Part shown: positions 56,451 to 64,000 of the stretch, in pieces
How positions within the stretch are numbered: the stretch's first letter is position 1
How the letters are laid out: each line of letters begins with the position of its first letter
NCBI GenBank assembly: GCA_016271365.2
Contig: CM028136.1
Span: forward strand, 468,780,001 to 468,844,000
Reading direction: 5' to 3'
Length of the DNA: 64,000 bases
From: Neoceratodus forsteri
Lineage: Eukaryota > Chordata > Ceratodontiformes > Ceratodontidae
Notes under the pieces: model-generated
Seen by the model: only the letters and a program-made list of their open reading frames with translations
The model's database searches: none
Told to the model about the DNA's origin: nothing
Made by a program: the position numbers and the translations under genes

Positions 56451-56768
56451 AAAAAAAAAACTGGAAACATGAGGGGCAGAGATTTGCTATTCCAAAATAT
56501 AACCAATCCCAAGATCAGGACACTTTAAAAATCAAAAAATCTAAAACAATAAATGAGTGTCATAGAAAGTGGATACTAGAAGAAAGAATTGAGTGCATTA
56601 CAAATTAGGAAGTTTTTTAAGACAATTATGGGTTATATTGCTGGGATGGACTACACTTGATCAAATGAGGAAGTAACTTACTTGGCAAAAAAATGAAAAA
56701 CACATAGAGGAGACTTTAAATTAACTGTAGAGGGGCAAGGGAATGTCAGTGCTGAAATTCACTCTAAA

Positions 56769-59520
56769 GTGCAATTAACAGAAATTAAATTTCTGGTAGC
56801 AAATGCTTGCAGTTTTAATATAGTAAAAAAGAGCGAACTAGAAACAATAATACAGAGGGATAACCTGGACATTATTGCAATAACAGAAACATGGTGGGAT
56901 GAATCCAGCTTGTTGTTTAAAAAGATAGAGAGTTATAAGCTTTACCACAAAAACAGATCAAACAAAAAGGAAATGGTGTTTGCCTCTACGTTAAACAAAC
57001 TCTGGATGTGGTGAAACTAGAAACAGATAGTAAGGCTACCATAAATAGTGAAACAATATTGATTCAAATACACATCCACACCAAAAATACAATAACAGGA
57101 AATTGTTGCAGGCCCCCCAACAGTCTAACTGACTACAATAATAAACTTACAAAATAAATCTTGATGGTAGCAGAAAAATCAGATGTTATCATACTGGGTG
57201 ATTTTAATTATCCAGGAATAAATTGGGGAAACCTAACCAGCAACTCAGCCAATGAACAGACCATTTTGAACTCACTGTCAGCTGCAGGATTAGATCAATT
57301 AGTTGTATCCCCAACCAGAGGACAAAACATACTGGACCTAATAATAACAAACATAAACACTGGAATCTCAGAAATACAAACAAAAGAACCTTTGGGTAGC
57401 AGTGACCACCTTATGATGACGCTCGCTTACTCCATAAAGAAAACAGTCAACAAAAATAAGTTAAGTATAAGAAACTACCACAAAGCAAACTACAACAAAA
57501 TACAGCAGACCATTGAATCAATAAAATGGGAAGAAATACTTACCAATCTGAATGTAGATGATTGTTGGTATACTATAAAGAACATAATAAAGACAACTCA
57601 GGACTGGTATATTCCCAACAAAGCAATAACAAATAAAGGTAAAATACCCTTGTGGATGACCAACAAATTAAAAAGACAAATAAAAAAGAATGAAAAGGCT
57701 TACAACGTCTATAAAAAAAAAAGAGTCAACCAGCCTATGTAAAATACAAGGCAGAGCTAAGGAAAACCAAGCAACTCATTAAACAAGAAAAACACAATCT
57801 TGAATTTAGAATTGCTAACAACAAGGGAAATCAAAAAACATTGTTGTCATACATCAACAACATGAGTAAAGGTAATAGGGATATTAAAAGCCAATGGAAA
57901 TAACATAAATGACTCAGTTGAAATATCTAACATCTTCAACAGCTATTTTACTACAGTTTTCAATAATAAAGATGAATTCATTACACCAGAAAGTAATAAT
58001 AACCCTCCCATGAAAGGCTTCTTATATGAGGAAGTTTTAACAGATATACAGTCTCTCTAAAACCACACTCCTTGAAGGGATCCCCCCACATTATTTAAAA
58101 AACCTGGCCAAAAGTCTAAGTTAACCCTTTCAAATCCTATTTAACACATATTTTTCCTCTGACATAGTACCCTCTGAATGGAAGCAAGCAGTTATTACTC
58201 CAATTCATAGAAAAGGCAGCAGAGTAGTCCCTGAAAAGTATAGGCCTATAAACCTTGCACCAATGCCAAGCAAGGTTATGGAAAAGCTAATCAAGAATAG
58301 GTTCAAGGAGGAGGAGGCTACTAATCTGGGCCTACATGACAATATCCAACATGGGTTTAGTAGGGGTAGATCCTGTACTACAAGCTTAATTACATTCTAT
58401 TAATTTGCAAGCACTTGTCTAGACTCTGGAAAAGCATGTGATGTGATCTATGTGGATTTCAAAAAGCATTTGATGCAGTCCCCCACTTTGAAATCTTACA
58501 AAAATTAACAACTATGGGATTCAGTGCATACCTAATCAAATGGGTAAACTCATGGTTGTACAATAGGACCCAAAGGGTCAGGATTCAGGGTAACATTCAT
58601 CTGCAGGAAGAGTGACAAGTGAAATCCCTCAGGAGTCAGTTTTGGGTCATTATCTAGTTAGCAGTTTTATTCATGACTTACAAAAAGGATTGAAAAAAAC
58701 AAATCAATAACATTTGTAGATGATACAAAAATAACAGGGGAGGTGGACACAGAAGACAGACACCAGTCCATAGTGAATGACTTAGAACAAATCTTGGAAT
58801 GGGCCAAAATAAATACATGTCTCTTAACCTAGATAAATGCATTGTGTTGCATCTTGGTTGTAATAACAAAATGAGACTATATTATATAGGCAATAAACCT
58901 TTACCGGTAGTAAGTAACAAAAGAGATCTAGGCATTATAATTGATAGTTATCTCAATATGCATACACAGATATGGAAAGTTACACTACTGGCCCACAAAT
59001 ACATTAACATCATAAAAAAGCATGTATTGCTAGGGATGAGCAGTGCATCATGAGTCTATACAGGAACTATATTCGACCACATTTAGACTATGGGTCACTC
59101 TTTTGGTCACCATTTCAAAAACAGGATGTCAAAGCTTTGGAAGGAGTCCAAAGAAGAGCAACCAAAATTATTCCCAGATTAAAGAACCTACCCTATGAGA
59201 AAAGAGTGGATGAACTACATCTGATGACATTGGAGGAGAGAAGGGTTGGGGGGATTATCTTCAATTTTTCAAGATATGCAATAATAATGAACTTAGAAAA
59301 ATTGTTCTATCAGTACATTGGTACATTAACAAGACCTAATATACCACAATAAACAATTTGAGGTGCTAAGAACTTCTACAAAAAAAGAGACAAATATTTC
59401 ACAGTTATAGTCCCAATGAAATGGAACAGACTACCTCAACACTTAGTAAATATTACTAGTTTTGATTTATTGAAAAGGGAAATAGATAGATTCTTGGGGT
59501 ACTAGGGACACTGTGATCCA
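56769..59520 (+). pseudogene. LINE ORF2 (endonuclease-reverse transcriptase) pseudogene
   Basis: The endonuclease reads IKFLVANACSFNIVKKSELE, LDIIAITETWWDES, then after a frameshift VIILGDFNYPGINWGNL and NILDLIITNIN, PLGSSDHLMMTLAYS (57161-57742). Reverse-transcriptase pieces are scattered: EKYRPINLAPMPSKVMEKL, NIQHGFSRGRSCTTSLI, VIYVDFKK, TFVDDTKITGE (FADD variant, about 58715) and SLNLDKCIVLHLGCNNK. The tail holds VSNKRDLGIIIDSYLNMH, YRNYIRPHLDYGSLFWSPFQ and GVQRRATKIIPRLKNLPYEK. Many stops. Late FYKKRDKYFTVIVPMKWNRL marks the C-terminus near 59450. Confidence 0.8.
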
Positions 59521-59759
59521 TGCTGAATGGGAGACAGGCACAATGGGCAACCATCTATATCTGTCTACACATCACCAAGTTACCAAAAAGATTTAAATAA
59601 ATTGACAATAGCAAAAACAATTAACGTTTAAAGTTATTATAAACCACATATAAACATGCTAAATCATTCAAATGTGAAAAAGCTTATTTACGTTACTCAC
59701 AACATTGAGGGTACTAAGTGGCATGTGAAGTGTGAATATCATTGAATTAAAACACTGAA

Positions 59760-62119
59760 GACATATATTGACATTGCTGTCGGTGTCAGTTCTTCAATTC
59801 CTCGACAATTTTGTGGTCTGCAAGAAACAGACCTTTGTGAGAAACTGTCTGTAAAGTCAGGTGTATGAGACTGGAGGTGACCCCTGTTTTTTTGGAATAA
59901 GAACAGCCACAGAGAATGCACAAGATCCTATTTTAGTTTTATAGGGCCGAGTTTGCAAAGATGTAGTATTAGATGAATGCAAAGAGCTCTTGGTGTCATT
60001 TACAGAATCCAAATTAGAAAGGGTAAAACTTTTGCATGAAAAAGTTACTTTTGAACATTACAACCATAAAAATAATTGTTGATTCAGACCACTGGGGATA
60101 ACCATCCTAAATCGGCATACAAAGTGCAATGATGAGTGCGAGCTGGAGCAAGAGAAAAAACAACACATGTTATTGTACACAATGGTTAAATGAGAAGGCA
60201 GTAAGGAAGGCTGGGGGGATACTGGGATGCATAGGGTGAGGCATCACCAGTAGAAAACAGGAAGTTGTTATCCCCCTGTACAGACAGTTGGTGATACACC
60301 ATCTGGAGTACTGCATGCAGTTCTGGAGACCCCATCTCCACAAAGACATAGACAGGGAGGAGGCTGTCCATAGGAGGGCAACCATAATGGTGCAGGGTCT
60401 GCACCAGAAGACATATGAAGAGAAACTAAAGGAGCATAATATGTATACCCTCGAGGAAAGGAGAGAAAGAGAGGTGGGACATGATAGAAACTTTCAAGTA
60501 CCTTAAGTTACTCAACAAAGTTCAAGAGGGTAGCATCTTTCAGAAAAAGAGATGTGCAAGAACAAGGGGGCACAATTTGAAGACAGAGTGGAGACAGCTC
60601 AGAGGAAATGTGAGGAAATATTTTTTCACTGAGAGGGTTGTGGATGTATGGAACAGCCTTCCTGAGTAGGTCGTGGAGTTAAAAACAGTGGGGGAATTCA
60701 AGAATGCATGGGTCAGACATAAGGCAATTCTAGTGGGGGGGTAGGAGGAAGTAGGCTGTTGGTTAACAAGGATCTGCAGCTTATCCATTAGGTAGGGAAA
60801 TGGGCAGACTAGGTGGGTTAAGCAGCCCTTATCTGCCATCAAATTCCATGTTTCTATAATTCTAAATGCTGCAGCTATTTCATGGTCAGATCACAAAAAA
60901 TGCTGAAAAACATAGTCAAAGTGAGGTAATAGTGATCCAATAACAATAGACCAGAGTGTTTCAAAGGAAAAGTAATTTTCAATTTGTAAATGACACCCAG
61001 TTTTGGCTTACTACTTTTGCACACAAACTGACTATGGGTAGATAAGGACAATGAAGAATTGAGGAAAACTCCCAGATATTTAACTGTTACACTTGTTCAA
61101 TAACAATTCCCATAGAATCCTGTAACAATAAAGAAGTGTCTTAGACCCAAAATGTTTGCTCTTTATCTTTTTCACATTAAGAGCCAAAGACTTTTGATTA
61201 AGTCAGTTACATACAGCAAGAAAATCATTAATTAAATGGCAAGTGATTTAACCAGCATTGTTTGATCTACACTAGATTATTAAATCGTTTGCATATAAGA
61301 GTATATCACAGTTTATGCATATAGTTGGAATAGGGTTAATAAAGAGGTACTCCTCAATCTATCACCTGAGATGAAGAAAAAGAAGATCCATCTCCAACAA
61401 ACTGTAAGCACCCTGATAAATAATGTTGTAACCAGAAAGTAACTTTTAAGGATAAGCCAAAGAGTTTCAATTTTTCACAGAGTAATATATGTTCAATAAG
61501 GTCTAATGCCCTCCCCCAACTGTGAGAAGATCAGCTTCCATACCACAGAGGATGGAGTCCATGAACCTGACAAAGGCAGTCCTCATTCCATGACCCTGTC
61601 TGAATCCTTGTTGTTGAGGTCTCAAAAGCTTGAATGTTTCCAAGTAAGAATTAAATTGACAAGAGACGATATTCTCTGATATTTAATTAATTTGGTTTAA
61701 GATGGACTCAAATCATTTAATGAAAAGACTTGGGGAGTTTTTGGAATGGGGACCACATGGCTGCATCTCCAAACATTAGAAATTTCTTGAGTCCCAATGG
61801 TTAAATTGAACATAACACACAATGTGTAAGAAAGTTGAAGAGGAACAATTTTCAGAAATCTAGCATTTAAACCATCACTACTGTCTCCAGTTTTGCTGAG
61901 AATAGAACACATTAATTTGTAAACTTCATTTTCCAATACCTTCTTAGAATAAACATGAGGATGCACAAGGGAATCAGAACCATCTGAATCAACAGAGTTA
62001 TAATCTAGTTGATAAATAATATCACTTGAGAAATCAAAAGCTGCAAGATCAGTTAGTTTTTTATTTAAAGATTCAACCATCTCAGTAGGGTCAGTTACCA
62101 TAGAATCTCTAAATATCAT
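59760..62119 (-). pseudogene. LINE reverse transcriptase pseudogene (uncertain clade)
   Basis: 62119-61697 gives KTGDSSDGLNARFLKIVPLQ, LSYTLCVMFNLTI and VWRCSHVVPIPKTPQVF (fingers region). Further left come LRPQQQGFRQGHGMRTAFVR (about 61620), DILLYANDLII (the YADD site mutated to YAND) and LPHFDYVFQHFL. Beyond the CR1 insertion, SNLDSVNDTKSSLHSSN and YKTKIGSCAFSVAVLIPK (59990-59880) match the R.KTK.G.RAFSVAAP.LWN C-terminal signature. Catalytic loss, stops and the insertion show it is dead. Confidence 0.65.
60186..60866 (+). mobile_element. CR1 LINE 3' fragment nested in another LINE
   Basis: It begins in the C-terminal region (GAAGGCAGTAAGGAAGGCTG) and encodes YCMQFWRPHLHKDIDREEAV, QGLHQKTYEEKLKEHNM, SIFQKKRCARTRGHNLKTEW and VRKYFFTERVVDVWNSLPE. 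It ends GGGCAGACTAGGTGGG, ATCTGCCATCAAATTCC, ATGTTTCTA. It splits the minus-strand LINE at 59740-62140. Confidence 0.85.
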
Positions 62120-62384
62120 TTTTGTATAGAACTTTGGGATTTTGGATTACTTAATGTCTTACTGTTACACCAAAACACTTAGGTTCAGCCCAGCAGTCAT
62201 CAAATTACTTTTTGTATAATTTAATCTTAGTGGATATAATCAAGTACTTACAGGCATTTCTTCTTCTGTGATACAAAAAAAATGGTGTAGGTGCTGTAGT
62301 GGTCCTTTTAAGAACAGATCCAGAAACAAATGATTTGATACCATTTATTAGGTCAACATGGATGTTATAGGAAAGAACAAAGTG

Positions 62385-62425
62385 CTCTAGCTTTCAAACC
62401 TACCCGGTCCTTCTTCAGAAGCTTT
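62385..62425 (-). ncRNA. Possible hammerhead-like core in the Penelope terminal region
   Basis: On the minus strand CTGAAGA (62418-62412) and GAAA (62395-62392) are separated by AGGACCGGGTAGGTTT, where GGACC can pair with GGTTT (three Watson-Crick and two G-T pairs). This matches the CUGANGA-stem II-GAAA core of hammerhead ribozymes, which are known from Penelope-like elements. Stem III and the cleavage site are not convincing in this copy. Confidence 0.3.
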
Positions 62426-62479
62426 ATGGCAGTTATTTTGAAAATCCGATACTATTAACACCAGATTATGTTGAAAAAA

Positions 62480-63753
62480 CAGAAATAATTCTCATTGGTT
62501 TAACATATACGTTTAAAACACAACAGAAGATTACATCAGAGAAGCTAATTAACACCAGTATGCTTTTAACTGAGGAGCCTCAGAAAGGCAAAGGTTATCA
62601 AGAATTCCCAACAACCAGAGAGCTCTTCTCACATAAATTTTAAAATTTCTCAGTATGCTAAGAAAGCATTCTAGTGATTAAAAAAAAAACCTTGGGATAG
62701 CATTCTCTCTAATACATGTAAGATGAGGATACAGCTTGCATTCCAAGTGTCTTGGTGTAATAAAGAACAGATAATGAGAGACAAAATCCTGAAATTAGGT
62801 ATAACTGCAAGTTGAAAAACAGCCCCAAATTAAACATATACATACAGTATATACATGATGCATGATAGTATCACTTGTAAATGTAAGTGCCAAATAAAAA
62901 TACTTGTCAAGGACCCCCAAGAAAATGAGACAATGAGCCTGATAAGTGCAGATTTCAACACGGAGTCAGAGTATAACAAAAATGCACAGAATCAGTCTAA
63001 GGAATCTAAATGAAAACTTCCAAGGATGAAATCCTCCAGGGCACCCTCCTTTTTTTTCCTTTTCTCTCCCTCTCTCTCTCTCTCCCTCTCTCTCTCTCCT
63101 TGGGAAAGATACTGTAACTAGTAGGAATGAGATATACTGTATGTACAAGAGTCATAATACAGCATCATTCACACCAATATTAATCGTTACCCAAAGGAAT
63201 TACACCTTTTATGAACCCCCAAGTAAATGAAATATGCATCTTAATATAAGCAGATTTAAAAATGTGACGGTGTGTAATCCAACCACTGACAACTAGTAGA
63301 AGGAAGTAAATGTACATTATATGTGAAAACTAAGTGTCCTAGCCACATAACAATTATCCCATGCCACACTCCCCCCACACAGACATGTGTACATACACCA
63401 CACCACACCACACACACACACACATACACCCTGCACACCCCACACAACCACAACACACAACAAATATAACAAACACAACCCACACATACCACAACACACC
63501 ACACTGCGCACACACAAACAAAACACACAGACACACCATACCCACAACACACAAAAACACAACACATGCAAAACACACACAAACACACACATACATACAT
63601 CAATACACACACACACACACACACTCACACACACTCACCAAAGTGTTAAGGTGAGAAATCAACATGTAGATAACCATAAACTTACAAAATCAAAGGCCCG
63701 CTGAAGAACTAAAGTATTTATGTCCATCTTTTAAAATAAAGGTGCATGTAAAT
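62480..63753. repeat. Spacer with simple repeats: (CT)n and (CA)n
   Basis: A (CT)n tract lies at 63064-63098. A long imperfect CA-rich block covers 63360-63640, including uninterrupted (AC)n near 63606-63624. The plus- and minus-strand open frames here are low-complexity artefacts. Confidence 0.8.
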
Positions 63754-64000
63754 TTAAGTGGAATAATGTGTCATATAACCAACATCAATATTCAATCCAT
63801 CTGCCACCATATGGAGAAGTAAAATAAGTCTAATTTCAGAAGTCTGTCTCTGTTGTGTACCGTTGAAATGTCCTTTTAAGACCATCACAGACATATCTGA
63901 GATTGAGTGGCCATCCTGGGAGAAGTGCTGGGCTACTGGTTTCTCAGTCTTCTTGTGATTAATAGAATGTCTGTGTGAATTCATTCTAGTGCAGAGTTGT
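63754..64000 (-). CDS. Penelope-like GIY-YIG endonuclease, C-terminal part (partial)
   Basis: The frame is open from the right edge to a stop at 63754. It reads QLCTRMNSHRHSINHKKTEK, PVAQHFSQDGHSISDMSVMV and LKGHFNGTQQRQTSEIRLI, ending GLNIDVGYMTHYST. The R-[ML]-N-x-H-R ... P-V-A-x-H-F ... H-S-x-x-D-[LM]-x-V-M-V-L-K pattern is the C-terminal half of the GIY-YIG nuclease domain of Penelope-like elements, which nicks target DNA during retrotransposition. The GIY and YIG strands and the reverse transcriptase lie outside the window, so integrity cannot be judged, but this part has no stop. Confidence 0.75.
   Translation of the reverse strand, partial: QLCTRMNSHRHSINHKKTEKPVAQHFSQDGHSISDMSVMVLKGHFNGTQQRQTSEIRLILLLHMVADGLNIDVGYMTHYST

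Larger units (their letters stand above)
54741..59620 (+). mobile_element. CR1/L2-clade LINE with SGNH ORF1, near full length
   Basis: In order: tandem 5' UTR monomers, ORF1 (55537-56450), ORF2 endonuclease and reverse transcriptase (56769-59520) and a short 3' end near 59620. The size is about 4.9 kb. It has no TTTCTATG octamers, so it is a different family from the CR1 copies. Protein motifs place it in the CR1/L2 group. Confidence 0.75.
59740..62140 (-). mobile_element. LINE of uncertain clade, split by a CR1 tail
   Basis: The reverse-transcriptase order runs leftward from 62140. The C-terminus continues beyond a plus-strand CR1 fragment (60186-60866) down to about 59740. It is 5'-truncated. 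It shares no tail with CR1 or with the LINE at 54741-59620. Confidence 0.65.
62318..64000 (-). mobile_element. Penelope-like retroelement, 3' part (runs off right edge)
   Basis: The right edge carries the end of a GIY-YIG endonuclease. The 3' terminus near 62318 reads, on the minus strand, AGCTTCTGAAGAAGGACC, GGTTTGAAAGCTAG and TTGACCTAATAAATGGTATC, the phrase found at many Penelope-like element ends. The 1.3 kb between is longer than a typical 3' UTR and contains simple repeats, so it may include insertions. Confidence 0.65.

Noticed and set aside
63256..63704. Long open frames on both strands, Cys/Val-rich or His/Thr-rich
   Set aside because: They translate a CA/GT microsatellite; no real protein is implied.

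Overview
The window looks like vertebrate nuclear DNA. I find no host gene, rRNA, tRNA or CRISPR array in 64 kb. What can be recognised is almost entirely transposable elements, all decayed, often nested two or three deep. The mix is many CR1-type LINEs ending in TTTCTATG octamers, an L1, an L2/Rex-like LINE, a Penelope-like element, PIF/Harbinger, hAT and Tigger/pogo DNA transposons, and a MIR-like SINE. That mix suggests an amphibian, perhaps a caecilian, or another large-genome vertebrate. The organism is an inference from repeat content only.

Layout. 1-5008: the start of a Myb/SANT-like gene runs off the left edge. Next comes a 4.3-kb PIF/Harbinger element (about 716-5008) with an octamer/TATA promoter, an intron-containing Myb-like pseudogene (+) and a HARBI1-type transposase pseudogene (-) whose third catalytic residue is Lys. 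6001-6180: MIR-like SINE. 6278-9026: CR1 LINE (+), followed by a 144-bp palindrome. 12913-26635: a large nested hAT element with terminal inverted repeats (TIRs) and a 7-8 bp target duplication. It holds a BED/hAT transposase pseudogene, a Tigger element (18005-19572), a 110-bp minisatellite, a second and very decayed Harbinger-like transposase, a 175-bp satellite array (22640-24480) and a BED-finger pseudogene.

27505-28260: a second SINE copy and an L2-like LINE tail. 28486-34980: near full-length L1 (-), with a TTAA-flanked 176-bp MITE inside its ORF2. 35423-39763: CR1 tail fragments inside a 583-bp tandem duplication whose second copy is split by a 2.8-kb composite insertion, which includes a non-autonomous Harbinger relative. 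39764-46815: a three-level nest, CR1 (-) containing an L2/Rex-like LINE (-) containing a CR1 tail (+). The last insertion carries a filler copied from about 1 kb away. 47780-53945: further CR1 pieces and two weak LINE fragments.

54741-59520: a LINE (+) with two tandem 5' UTR monomers, a PHD-like plus SGNH-hydrolase ORF1 and an EN/RT ORF2. 59740-62140: another LINE (-) split by a CR1 tail. 62318-64000: 3' part of a Penelope-like element (-) with a GIY-YIG endonuclease C-terminus and a possible hammerhead-like core.

No gene here looks intact. The value of the window is the record of insertions: reading frames restored by removing an insert let several integration events be read at base resolution. 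Family assignments come from motif recognition, not database searches.
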